Assembly: GCF_046098205.1 (NCBI RefSeq)
Contig: NZ_JBJURJ010000009.1
Coordinates: forward strand, 124,001 to 188,000
DNA from: Paenibacillus_AR mesotrionivorans
GTDB taxonomy: Bacteria; Bacillota; Bacilli; Paenibacillales; NBRC-103111
DNA length: 64,000 nucleotides
Direction: 5' to 3'
Shown here: piece by piece, positions 33,130 to 41,457 of the stretch
Layout of the letters: each line of letters opens with the position of its first letter
How positions within the stretch are numbered: position 1 is the stretch's first letter
Position numbers and translations under genes: made by a program
Notes under the pieces: model-generated
The model's input: only the letters and a program-made list of their open reading frames with translations
Databases searched by the model: none
What the model was told of the DNA's origin: nothing

Positions 33130-34944
33130 ATGAAGGACGTACAGGCTAGGCAGGAAAAAATCCGCAACTTTTCGATTATCGCCCACATCGACCACGGCAA
33201 GTCCACGTTGGCGGATCGGATACTTGAATATACAGGGGCGCTCTCCCAACGGGAAATGCAGGAGCAGGTGCTGGACCAAATGGACCTGGAGCGGGAACGG
33301 GGCATCACCATCAAGCTCCAGGCGGTCCGACTGCAATACCGCGCAGACGACGGGGAAATGTATATCCTCAATCTGATTGACACCCCGGGACACGTGGATT
33401 TTACCTATGAGGTATCCCGGAGCCTGGCGGCCTGCGAAGGCGCCTTGCTGGTGGTGGACGCCGCCCAGGGCATTGAGGCGCAGACGCTGGCCAATGTGTA
33501 CCTGGCGTTGGATAACAACCTGGAGATCGTCCCGGTCATCAACAAAATCGATCTGCCCAGTGCGGAGCCGGAACGGGTGAAGCAGGAGATCGAGGACGTC
33601 ATCGGCCTGGACTGCAGCAATGCGGTGCTGGCCTCCGCTAAGGCGGGCATCGGCATCAAGGAGATACTGGAGCAGGTGGTGCGCAATGTGCCGGCACCTA
33701 CAGGCAATCCGGAGCAGCCCTTGAAGGCGCTGATTTTTGACTCCCATTATGATCCGTACAAAGGGGTTATTGTGTACGTGCGGGTGGTGGACGGCTCCAT
33801 CCGTTCAGGCTCCAAAATCAAGTTTATGGCTACAGGCGCTGTTTTCGAGGTTATCGAGGTGGGTGCGTTTATGCCCCGGATGGGGATTGTGGACGAGCTT
33901 CAGGTGGGCGATGTAGGCTTTATTGTGGCCGGCATCAAAAACGTGAAGGATACCCGCGTGGGCGATACGGTGACGGATGCCCGCAACCCGGCCACTGAAC
34001 CGCTACCCGGCTATCGGAAGATCAACCCCATGGTTTACTGCGGGTTATACCCGATTGAATCCACGGAATACAATGATTTGCGGGACGCCCTGGAGAAGCT
34101 GGTGCTGAATGACGCTTCCCTGAAGTTCGAGCCAGAGTCCTCCACTGCCTTGGGCTTCGGCTTCCGCTGCGGCTTCCTGGGCCTCCTGCACATGGAGATC
34201 ATCCAGGAACGGATCGAACGGGAATTTAATATTGCCCTGATCACCACCGCCCCCAGCGTTGTGTTCAAGGTGACCTTGACCAACGGCGACGTGCTGACCA
34301 TCGACAACCCCTCCAACTATCCGGAGGTGGGCAAGATCGATTATGTGGAAGAGCCGTATGTGAAGGCTGGCATCATTGTGCCCAAGGATTATGTAGGCGT
34401 AGTGATGGAGCTGTGCCAGAACAAACGCGGCGACTTTGTGAATATGGAATATCTGGACGCCAACCGGGTCACGCTTACCTACGAAATGCCGCTGTCCGAG
34501 ATTGTGTATGACTTTTTCGACCAATTGAAGTCCAGCACGCGGGGTTATGCTTCCTTCGACTACGAGATGTCGGGCTACAAACAATCCAATTTGGTCAAAA
34601 TGGATATTCTTCTGAACAGCGAGCAAGTGGATGCATTATCCGTGATTGTCCATAGAGACCGGGCCTATGCCCGCGGCAAGGCGATCTGCGAAAAGCTGAA
34701 GGAGATCATTCCCCAGCAAATGTTCGAGGTGCCGATCCAGGCAGCCATCGGGCAGAAGATTATTTCCCGGGAAACCATCAAGGCCATGCGGAAAAACGTG
34801 CTTGCCAAGTGCTACGGCGGGGACATCTCCCGGAAGCGGAAGCTCCTGGAGAAGCAAAAGGAAGGCAAAAAGCGCATGAAGCAGGTTGGCAGCGTGGAGG
34901 TTCCTCAAGAAGCCTTCATGGCCGTCCTAAAAATCGACGAATAA
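33130..34944 (+). CDS. lepA: Elongation factor 4
   Basis: This 604-residue translational GTPase starts at ATG 33130 after GGGAGGG; the 13 upstream in-frame codons are rejected. The G motifs are AHIDHGKST (G1), RGITI (G2), DTPGH (G3) and NKIDLP (G4). The EF4-specific C-terminal domain ends with SRKRKLLEKQKEGKKRMKQ. EF4 back-translocates or remodels stalled ribosomes. The position between yqxA and hemW is conserved in Bacillales. Confidence 0.97.
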   Translation: MKDVQARQEKIRNFSIIAHIDHGKSTLADRILEYTGALSQREMQEQVLDQMDLERERGITIKLQAVRLQYRADDGEMYILNLIDTPGHVDFTYEVSRSLAACEGALLVVDAAQGIEAQTLANVYLALDNNLEIVPVINKIDLPSAEPERVKQEIEDVIGLDCSNAVLASAKAGIGIKEILEQVVRNVPAPTGNPEQPLKALIFDSHYDPYKGVIVYVRVVDGSIRSGSKIKFMATGAVFEVIEVGAFMPRMGIVDELQVGDVGFIVAGIKNVKDTRVGDTVTDARNPATEPLPGYRKINPMVYCGLYPIESTEYNDLRDALEKLVLNDASLKFEPESSTALGFGFRCGFLGLLHMEIIQERIEREFNIALITTAPSVVFKVTLTNGDVLTIDNPSNYPEVGKIDYVEEPYVKAGIIVPKDYVGVVMELCQNKRGDFVNMEYLDANRVTLTYEMPLSEIVYDFFDQLKSSTRGYASFDYEMSGYKQSNLVKMDILLNSEQVDALSVIVHRDRAYARGKAICEKLKEIIPQQMFEVPIQAAIGQKIISRETIKAMRKNVLAKCYGGDISRKRKLLEKQKEGKKRMKQVGSVEVPQEAFMAVLKIDE

Positions 34945-35076
34945 AGGACTGCGCCGCAGTCTCTAAGTGATCAAACAGTAGCCGTTTCCAACAATGGCTG
35001 CTGTTTTTGTTAGCGGGTGGAGTGAGGTGGGGAAAGTCTTCGGTCGCCGCCCACCGCCCGCGCCGCTTAGCCTAAA

Positions 35077-35253
35077 TGCAAAAGTGCAGTTATTTTCCGG
35101 CAAAAGTGCAGTTTGGCCCGGTTTCCCTGCAAAAGTGCAGTTAATTTCTCGGGAAAGTACCCTTCAGTCCGCTCAAGGGCTGAAATAACTGCACTTTTGC
35201 AGGATGGGCAGGCTGGATAGCTTAAGGCTGGGAAATAGATGCACTTTTGCAGG
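35077..35253. repeat. Array of five CTGCAAAAGTGCAG motifs, three direct and two inverted
   Basis: The motif is CTGCAAAAGTGCAGTTATTT. Copies on the plus strand start near 35077, 35099 (partial) and 35126; copies on the minus strand are at 35182-35203 and 35232-35253. The first and third copies are 51 bp apart and the two inverted copies 50 bp apart. The motif core is itself a palindrome (CTGCA-N4-TGCAG). It lies between lepA and hemW, both on the plus strand. Confidence 0.8.
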
Positions 35254-35306
35254 AAGAGATGCTGGGGTAGGGTAGAAACTATTTTCCATACAGAAAGGAG
35301 CCGCTT

Positions 35307-36473
35307 ATGACGGACTATCGGTTGGACCCGCCAACGGCGGTGTATATTCATATCCCGTTTTGCTCGAACAAATGCCATTATTGCGACTTTACCTCCTACG
35401 TGGTCCAAGGCCAGCCGGTGGATGAATATCTGGATGCCTTGGAGCGGGAGATGGAGCGCACAGTGTCGCTGCTGGTACCACCCCGGGTAGAAACCATCTT
35501 TGTGGGAGGCGGCACACCTACGGTGCTTACGCCCCCGCAGATGGAGCGGTTCCTGCGGATGACCCGGGATTACTTTCCGGACCGGGCAGAAGACCTGGAG
35601 TTCACCATGGAGGCCAACCCCGGCACCACCGACCCCGACAAGCTGGCTGTGATGAAGGCGGGGGGAGTTAACCGGGTGAGCTTCGGCGTACAGTCCTTCG
35701 ACAACGGCCTCCTATCCGGCATCGGGCGGATCCATCAGACCGACGATGTATACCGGAGTCTGGAATATGCAAAACAAGCGGGGTTCCGGAATCTCACCAT
35801 TGACCTGATGTTCGGCCTGCCGGGCCAAACGCTGCATATGCTGGAGGATACTCTGGACAAAGCGCTGGCGTTATCCCTGCAGCATTATTCCATCTACGGT
35901 CTGAAGGTGGAGGAGAACACGCTGTTCCACAGCCTTTATATGAAGAACCAGCTGCTCCTGCCCGAGGAGGAAACGGAGGCGGAGATGTTCCGGATCATCA
36001 TGCGCCGGCTGGAGCAGGAGGGCTTCCGGCAGTACGAAATCAGCAATTTCGCCAAGCCGGGCTTCGAAAGCCGCCACAACTCCATGTATTGGCGGAACCG
36101 GGCCTATTACGGGCTGGGTGCGGGGGCGCATGGTTATACCAACCGGGAGAGGCATATGAACCTGAAGGGCATCCGTCCTTATATCGAAGCCTGCAAAACC
36201 GGGCTGCCACGGCTCTCCACCGATCCCGTCACACGGGAGGAGGCTATGGAGGACTTTATGATGGTAGGGCTCCGGCTGCTGGAGGGTGTGAGAAGCCGGG
36301 ACTTTATACAGCAATTCGGCACTTCCATTGAAGAGGCCTTCGGTCCGGTGCTGGAGAAGCTGATCGGAGACAAGCTTTTGGATAAAACAGCAGAGGGCTA
36401 TAAGCTGCCCCAGCAAGCCGTTATGTACGGCAATGTTGTATTCGGCGCATTTATTGGGCACCTTACCGTATAA
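35307..36473 (+). CDS. hemW: Radical SAM heme chaperone HemW
   Basis: This 388-residue radical SAM protein has the iron-sulfur motif CSNKCHYC (Cys19, Cys23, Cys26). FVGGGTPTVL, FTMEANPGTTD, VNRVSFGVQSFDNGLL and IDLMFGLPGQT follow. The C-terminal HemN-type domain holds SNFAKPGFESRHNSMYW and GLGAGAHGY. Proteins of this group lack the residues for coproporphyrinogen oxidation and instead insert heme into proteins. AAAGGAG precedes ATG 35307. Its neighbours lepA and hrcA are conserved. Confidence 0.93.
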   Translation: MTDYRLDPPTAVYIHIPFCSNKCHYCDFTSYVVQGQPVDEYLDALEREMERTVSLLVPPRVETIFVGGGTPTVLTPPQMERFLRMTRDYFPDRAEDLEFTMEANPGTTDPDKLAVMKAGGVNRVSFGVQSFDNGLLSGIGRIHQTDDVYRSLEYAKQAGFRNLTIDLMFGLPGQTLHMLEDTLDKALALSLQHYSIYGLKVEENTLFHSLYMKNQLLLPEEETEAEMFRIIMRRLEQEGFRQYEISNFAKPGFESRHNSMYWRNRAYYGLGAGAHGYTNRERHMNLKGIRPYIEACKTGLPRLSTDPVTREEAMEDFMMVGLRLLEGVRSRDFIQQFGTSIEEAFGPVLEKLIGDKLLDKTAEGYKLPQQAVMYGNVVFGAFIGHLTV

Positions 36474-36480
36474 ATTTCAC

Positions 36481-36529
36481 TTGTAACATTATACGTCATG
36501 TTGTATATTTATTCATATCAAATGATATG
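36481..36529 (+). promoter_or_regulatory. Promoter and palindrome before the acetyltransferase gene
   Basis: TTGTAA (36481-36486) and TATATT (36504-36509) are 17 bp apart. CATATCA (36514-36520) and TGATATG (36523-36529) form a perfect 7-bp inverted pair right after the -10, where a repressor would act. Confidence 0.55.
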
Positions 36530-36541
36530 GGTGGGATGTTG

Positions 36542-37009
36542 ATGGCAACCATGGCGGTAACCTGCAGAAGGGCGGCGGAGCAAGACGTTGAAGCCCTGTA
36601 CACGTTAATCAAGGGATATGCGGAGAAGGGAATTATGCTGTACCGGACCCGGGAAACCCTGCGGGCCATCATCGACACCTTCGTGATCGCGGAGGCGGAT
36701 GGCAAGCTGATCGGCTGCGGCTCCTTAAGCAAGCTGGGCAAGGATCTGGTGGAGATCCGCTCTCTGGGAATGACAGAAGGCTACAAGGGTCAGGGAATCG
36801 GGTCCCTGATCGTGGGTATGCTGGTGGAGGAAGCGAAGAAACAAGGCATCCCCACCATTATGGCATTAACCTACGAGGTGAAGTTCTTCGAGAAGAACGG
36901 CTTTGAGGTCGTGCCCAAGGAGATTTTTCCGGAGAAGGTCTGGAGAGACTGCATCCATTGCAAAAAGCAGCATTGCTGCGACGAAATAGCCGTCCAAAGA
37001 CGCCTGTGA
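36542..37009 (+). CDS. GNAT-family N-acetyltransferase (ArgA-like)
   Basis: The protein has 155 residues if ATG 36542 is used; ATG 36527 and 36536 are also in frame and the ribosome site is poor (GGGTGGG). The acetyl-CoA loop is GYKGQGIGSLIVGML. A conserved FFEKNGFEVVPKEIFPEKVW and a cysteine-rich end (CIHCKKQHCCDE) match the small ArgA-like group, some of which acetylate glutamate in arginine synthesis. That role is not shown by context here. It lies between hemW and hrcA and has its own promoter and terminator. Confidence 0.8.
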   Translation: MATMAVTCRRAAEQDVEALYTLIKGYAEKGIMLYRTRETLRAIIDTFVIAEADGKLIGCGSLSKLGKDLVEIRSLGMTEGYKGQGIGSLIVGMLVEEAKKQGIPTIMALTYEVKFFEKNGFEVVPKEIFPEKVWRDCIHCKKQHCCDEIAVQRRL

Positions 37010-37030
37010 TCACTTGACACAGGCGTTTTT
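36999..37030 (+). terminator. Terminator after the acetyltransferase gene
   Basis: ACGCCTGTG (37000-37008) pairs with CACAGGCGT (37018-37026), followed by five T. The stem overlaps the last codons of the gene. Confidence 0.75.
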
Positions 37031-37053
37031 CTTTGATATTTTTGTAATAACGG

Positions 37054-37080
37054 TTAGCACTCGTCTCGAATGAGTGCTAA
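37054..37080 (+). promoter_or_regulatory. CIRCE operator of the hrcA-grpE-dnaK operon
   Basis: TTAGCACTC (37054-37062), nine bases, then GAGTGCTAA (37072-37080) is a perfect match to the HrcA-binding CIRCE element. TTGACA at 37014-37019 is too far from any -10 to be certain, and it lies in the preceding terminator stem. Confidence 0.97.
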
Positions 37081-37144
37081 CGATTCACGGAAAGAAGATA
37101 CCCCGTTCCTGCGGACGGGAGGTTATAGGGGAGGTCGGGCAAGG

Positions 37145-38170
37145 ATGTTATCGGAACGTCAGAAGATGATTTTGAGCGCTATAGTAGATGATTATATCCG
37201 TTCGGCTGAGCCGGTGGGCTCCCGCAGTATTTCCAAACGGGGGGATGTGGCCTTCAGTCCCGCCACCATCCGCAACGAAATGTCCGATCTGGAGGAGCTT
37301 GGCTACCTGGAGCAGCCCCATACCTCGGCAGGACGGATTCCCTCGGAGAAGGGGTACCGCTATTATGTGGACCATCTGCTTGCCCAAGGGGCCGTCACCC
37401 GGCCGGATTTAAACCTGATGAAGACGTTTTTCGCCGAAAGGCTGCAGGAGATGGAGCAGGTGATCCAGCAGGTGGCTTCCATGCTGTCCGGATTGACCAA
37501 CTATACCTCCATTGTTCTGGGGCCGGAGGTTTTTAATACAACCCTGCGGATGATTCAAGTGGTGCCGCTGGATGAGGTCAGTGCCGTGGCTATTATCGTC
37601 ACCAGCACCGGCCAGGTGGAAAACAAGGTGTTCCGGATTCCCCCGGGCGTGCGGATGGAGGAAATTGAGAAATTCGTCCGCATTCTGAATGAACGCCTGA
37701 AGGGAGTTCCGCTGTTCCAGCTCCGCTCCAAGATTTATACGGAGATTAGCGAGGAGCTGTCCAAGCATGTCAGCGGCTATGACGATCTTTTGAAGGTGTT
37801 CGAGGAAGTGGTGGTCAGCGACAAGCAGGACCGGATTTTCCTGGCGGGTTCGACTAATCTTCTGGTGCAGCCGGAGTTTAAGGATGTGGAGCGGGTTAAG
37901 AGCTTCCTGGATCTGCTGGAGGAAACGCCCACCCTGTTCAAGATTATCGGCTCGGCGCCGGAGGGGCTGCAGGTACGGATCGGCAGCGAAAATACGATAG
38001 CCGCCATCAATAATTGCAGTCTGATCACGGCAACCTACGCTGTGGACGGCAAGACGCTGGGCACCATCGGCATATTGGGGCCCACCCGGATGGAATACGG
38101 CAAGGTCATCGGTATTCTGAACCATTTTTCACAGGACATGACCCAAATTATGCAGCGCTGGTACAAGTAA
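37145..38170 (+). CDS. hrcA: Heat-inducible transcription repressor HrcA
   Basis: This 341-residue repressor starts at ATG 37145 after GGGGAGG; in-frame codons from 37070 overlap CIRCE and are rejected. The winged helix is in MLSERQKMILSAIVDDYI, PVGSRSIS, FSPATIRNEMSDLEELGYLE and HTSAGRIPSEKGYR. A GAF-like domain and the C-terminal GPTRMEYGKVI follow. HrcA binds CIRCE and is kept folded by GroEL, so it lifts repression on heat. It controls its own operon here. Confidence 0.97.
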   Translation: MLSERQKMILSAIVDDYIRSAEPVGSRSISKRGDVAFSPATIRNEMSDLEELGYLEQPHTSAGRIPSEKGYRYYVDHLLAQGAVTRPDLNLMKTFFAERLQEMEQVIQQVASMLSGLTNYTSIVLGPEVFNTTLRMIQVVPLDEVSAVAIIVTSTGQVENKVFRIPPGVRMEEIEKFVRILNERLKGVPLFQLRSKIYTEISEELSKHVSGYDDLLKVFEEVVVSDKQDRIFLAGSTNLLVQPEFKDVERVKSFLDLLEETPTLFKIIGSAPEGLQVRIGSENTIAAINNCSLITATYAVDGKTLGTIGILGPTRMEYGKVIGILNHFSQDMTQIMQRWYK

Positions 38171-38306
38171 GCCATACAATATGCATTGCGGAGCCGAAAG
38201 CGGCCATTGCGCCGCTTTTGGGTCTGGGTAAGAAGCCTGGTATGCGGTGATTCTACATGTGGGGAATCCGGGCGGAGGGTTATTCTATCAAGGAGGTGAT
38301 ATTCAG

Positions 38307-38870
38307 GTGAGTGAACAGACAGAAAAGCAGGACTTGAATGAACAAACGGCGGAAGAGACCGCTACATATACAGAAGCCGAAGGCATTGGTGAAGAGCACG
38401 CGGCTCCGGAAGGGGAGGCTGCCGCAGAGCTTGACGCATTGCGCAGACAAGCGGAGGAAGCCCAGGAGAGGTACCTGCGTACCCAAGCGGATTTCGATAA
38501 CTTCAGACGCCGTTCCCGGGTTGAGAAGGAGGACTTCGCCAAGTACGCCTCCTCCAAGCTGGTGGAGCAGTTGTTGCCCGTACTGGACAATTTCGAGCGG
38601 GCCGTTGCGGCCAGCAAGGATTCCAAGGATTTAGATTCCCTTCTGAAGGGAATTGACATGATCCAGCGACAGCTTGGGCAGACGTTGGAGCAGGAAGGCC
38701 TCAAGGCGATGGAAGCTGTAGGCGAGGCTTTTAATCCGGATTTCCATCAAGCGGTTATGCAGGTGGAGTCCGACGAGCATGAAGAGGGCATTGTGGTTGA
38801 AGAGCTGCAGAAGGGTTATGTGTTTAAGGACAAAGTGCTTCGCCCGGCGATGGTGAAGGTGTCCAAGTAA
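38307..38870 (+). CDS. grpE: Nucleotide exchange factor GrpE
   Basis: The 187-residue protein starts with GTG at 38307 behind a textbook AGGAGGTGA site; the longer frame from 38247 runs through that site and is rejected. An acidic N-terminal tail and long helix (LDALRRQAEEAQERYLRTQA, DFDNFRRR) lead to the beta-wing end (FNPDFHQAVMQVESDEHEEG, YVFKDKVLRPAMVKVSK). GrpE releases ADP from DnaK. Confidence 0.97.
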   Translation: MSEQTEKQDLNEQTAEETATYTEAEGIGEEHAAPEGEAAAELDALRRQAEEAQERYLRTQADFDNFRRRSRVEKEDFAKYASSKLVEQLLPVLDNFERAVAASKDSKDLDSLLKGIDMIQRQLGQTLEQEGLKAMEAVGEAFNPDFHQAVMQVESDEHEEGIVVEELQKGYVFKDKVLRPAMVKVSK

Positions 38871-38901
38871 GAATATATTCGATATGGGAGGAACCATAAT
38901 C

Positions 38902-40743
38902 ATGGGTAAAGTAATCGGTATTGACCTGGGTACCACCAACTCCTGCGTAGCCGTTATGGAAGGCGGCGAAGCGGTTGTAATCCCCAATCCGGAAGGAGCG
39001 CGCACCACTCCCTCCGTTGTAGGCTTCAAGAAGGACGGCGAGCGTATCGTCGGCGAAACCGCCAAGCGCCAAGCCATCACCAATCCGGAGCGCACTATTA
39101 TCTCCATCAAGCGCCATATGGGCACGAACCATAAGGAAAAGATCGACGACAACAACTATACCCCGCAGGAAATTTCGGCGATGATTCTTCAGAAGCTGAA
39201 GGCCGACGCGGAAGCCTATCTGGGCCAGCCCGTTACCCAAGCCGTTATTACCGTTCCAGCTTATTTCAACGATAGCCAGCGTCAAGCCACCAAGGATGCC
39301 GGCCAAATCGCAGGCCTTGAAGTGCTGCGGATCGTCAACGAGCCGACGGCTGCCGCTTTGGCATACGGTCTGGAAAAAGACAGCGACGAAACCATCCTGG
39401 TTTATGACCTTGGCGGCGGTACCTTTGACGTATCCATTCTGGAATTGGGCGACGGCACCTTCCAAGTGCTGGCCACAAGCGGCGACAACCGTCTGGGCGG
39501 CGACGACTTCGACCAGAAGATCATCGACTGGCTGGTTGCTGAATTCAAGAAGGAGCAAGGTGTGGACCTGTCCAAGGACAAGGCTGCCGTACAACGTCTG
39601 AAGGATGCCGCGGAAAAAGCCAAGAAGGAGCTTTCCGGCGTACTGACCACCACCATCTCCCTGCCGTTTATCACCATGGCTGACGGCGTACCGCAGCATT
39701 TGGAGCTGAACCTGACCCGCGCCAAGTTCGAAGAGCTCACTGCTGATCTGGTAGAGCGCACCATGGGTCCGACCCGTCAAGCGCTGAGCGACTCCGGACT
39801 GTCCATCAGCGAAATCAACAAGGTGGTCCTGGTAGGCGGCTCCACCCGTATCCCTGCCGTTCAAGAAGCCATCAAGAAGCTCCTGGGCAAGGAACCCCAC
39901 AAGGGCGTTAACCCTGACGAAGTGGTTGCTTTGGGCGCCGCTATCCAAGCCGGCGTATTGACCGGTGACGTGAAGGACGTTGTCCTGCTGGACGTTACTC
40001 CGCTGTCCCTGGGTATCGAAACTGCAGGCGGCGTATTCACCAAGATGATCGACCGTAACACTACGATCCCCACCAGCAAGTCGCAGGTGTACTCCACCTA
40101 TGCCGACATGCAAACCAGCGTGGAAATCCACGTGCTTCAGGGCGAGCGTGCGATGGCTAACGGCAACAAAACGCTGGGCCGGTTTATGCTGAATGATATT
40201 CCCCCGGCACCCCGCGGCGTACCGCAAATTGAGGTTACCTTCAACATTGACTCCAACGGTATTGTCAACGTGTCCGCAACCGATAAGGGTACAGGCAAAA
40301 GCCAAAAGATCACCATCACCTCCTCAAGCGGCCTGTCCGACGAAGAGATTGACCGCATGATGAAGGATGCCGAGGCTCACGCTGAGGAAGACCGCAAGCG
40401 CAAGGAGCTGGTGGAAGCCAAGAACAATGCGGACCAACTGGTTTACACCGTCGAGAAGACCATTAAGGATCTTGGCGACAAGGTAGACGCCGGTGAAGTG
40501 GAAAAGGCCAACGCCGCCAAGGAAGCCGTTAAGCAGGCTCTGGAAGGCGATGACGTGGACGCCATCAAGAAGGCTACTGACGAGCTGTCCGAGGTTGTGC
40601 AGCAGCTGTCCGTGAAGATGTATGAGCAAATGGCAGCCCAGCAGCAAGCTGAAGGCGCAGGCGAAGCTGCCGGCAACGCTGGTCCGAAGGCCGACAATGT
40701 GGTCGACGCCGACTACACGGTAGTGGACGAAGACAAGAAATAA
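38902..40743 (+). CDS. dnaK: Molecular chaperone DnaK (Hsp70)
   Basis: The 613-residue chaperone starts at ATG 38902 after GGGAGG. Hsp70 signatures are IGIDLGTTNSCV, VYDLGGGTFDVSIL and VVLVGGSTRIPAVQE. The substrate domain (LLDVTPLSLGIETAGG onward) is complete, with a Gln/Ala-rich lid end. It refolds proteins with DnaJ and GrpE. Codon use is notably biased to C-ending codons, as expected for high expression. dnaJ is separated from it by 714 bases, which is unusual. Confidence 0.98.
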   Translation: MGKVIGIDLGTTNSCVAVMEGGEAVVIPNPEGARTTPSVVGFKKDGERIVGETAKRQAITNPERTIISIKRHMGTNHKEKIDDNNYTPQEISAMILQKLKADAEAYLGQPVTQAVITVPAYFNDSQRQATKDAGQIAGLEVLRIVNEPTAAALAYGLEKDSDETILVYDLGGGTFDVSILELGDGTFQVLATSGDNRLGGDDFDQKIIDWLVAEFKKEQGVDLSKDKAAVQRLKDAAEKAKKELSGVLTTTISLPFITMADGVPQHLELNLTRAKFEELTADLVERTMGPTRQALSDSGLSISEINKVVLVGGSTRIPAVQEAIKKLLGKEPHKGVNPDEVVALGAAIQAGVLTGDVKDVVLLDVTPLSLGIETAGGVFTKMIDRNTTIPTSKSQVYSTYADMQTSVEIHVLQGERAMANGNKTLGRFMLNDIPPAPRGVPQIEVTFNIDSNGIVNVSATDKGTGKSQKITITSSSGLSDEEIDRMMKDAEAHAEEDRKRKELVEAKNNADQLVYTVEKTIKDLGDKVDAGEVEKANAAKEAVKQALEGDDVDAIKKATDELSEVVQQLSVKMYEQMAAQQQAEGAGEAAGNAGPKADNVVDADYTVVDEDKK

Positions 40744-40782
40744 GCTGCTGATAAAAGAGCAGGCAATATACAGTGCAGGCGG

Positions 40783-40810
40783 GCCAAAGCCGGTTTTTAC
40801 CGGCTTTGGC
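40783..40810 (+). terminator. Hairpin after dnaK
   Basis: GCCAAAGCCGGT (40783-40794) pairs perfectly with ACCGGCTTTGGC (40799-40810) around a four-T loop. Only TTT follows, so it may be a partial terminator or a 3-prime stabilising hairpin rather than a full stop. Confidence 0.6.
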
Positions 40811-41040
40811 TTTGCGCTGGACGCGGATGGGGACTCGCCGGAAGGCGGGGCCGGTGGCTGATGCCGGCGTGAGGTCCGCGGCGGTGTTAATGGTGACGGG
40901 TGCTGCGGCTTGGCGTTAACGAAGCTGCGGCAACGCTTCTGCGATGGTGGAGGCGGTACATGTGGGAGTACGAGGACAACGAGATGCAGGTTGTTGCATC
41001 CTTGCGTCCCTGCTTACCCGCCAGCTGCCTGCCGTGGAAG

Positions 41041-41225
41041 CTAACGGCGGTAGAAGCCGCTATTTGCCTTCTGGAGACGCCGGTTTGATTCTAACGGCGG
41101 TGAGAGTCGCTATTTGCCGTACGGCAGGCGGAATCCGGCTGAATTGGCCGAAATAACGGCGCTGGCTTCCGTTAGATTTTGCAAATGCGGATTGTAGGCC
41201 AAACAACGGCTCTCACTTCCGTTAG
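41041..41225. repeat. Four-copy TAACGG...CCGYTA array between dnaK and dnaJ
   Basis: Direct copies begin CTAACGGCGG at 41041 and 41091, each running through GCTATTTGCC. Inverted copies end ...CCGTTAG at 41175 and 41225. Spacings are 50 bp, an 85-bp core and 50 bp. Each copy is itself a weak palindrome (TAACGGC with GCCGCTA or GCCGTTA). Sequence between copies is not obviously repeated. The rest of 40811-41457 holds no gene that I can support. Confidence 0.85.
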
Positions 41226-41384
41226 AATGCCGGTGGGGCTTTTTAACAGTTTGACCTGCTGTCAGACAGCGGCCAGACATGATATAGTAATTTGGGGAAA
41301 TGTAGATAGCCCTCAAATTGGCTGTGCCAATTTCGAGGCTCCATAACATATCCGGGACCGGAAGTGGTTTGTATATTTTGGGGT

Positions 41385-41435
41385 CCCCGCAAAGTACCCG
41401 GAATCTGCTTCGAGGGCAGGCTTCACTTTGTGGGG
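41385..41435 (+). promoter_or_regulatory. Leader inverted repeat before dnaJ
   Basis: CCCCGCAAAGT (41385-41395) pairs with ACTTTGTGGGG (41425-41435), 22 bases before the dnaJ start. There is no T run. It could form in the dnaJ leader and affect translation or stability. Confidence 0.45.
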
Positions 41436-41457
41436 AAATGAATAAGGCGGTGGAACA

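Noticed and set aside
37014..37050. Sigma-A promoter TTGACA with TAATAA before CIRCE
   Set aside because: The spacing is about 25 bp, and TTGACA is part of the terminator stem of the previous gene.
38824..40305. Long minus-strand open frame (493 codons) opposite dnaK
   Set aside because: It is a shadow of the strongly codon-biased dnaK gene, with no ribosome site and no family resemblance.
41041..41225. CRISPR array
   Set aside because: There are only four repeats, two are inverted, the core spacing differs and no cas gene is present; direct-direct-inverted-inverted order is not that of CRISPR.
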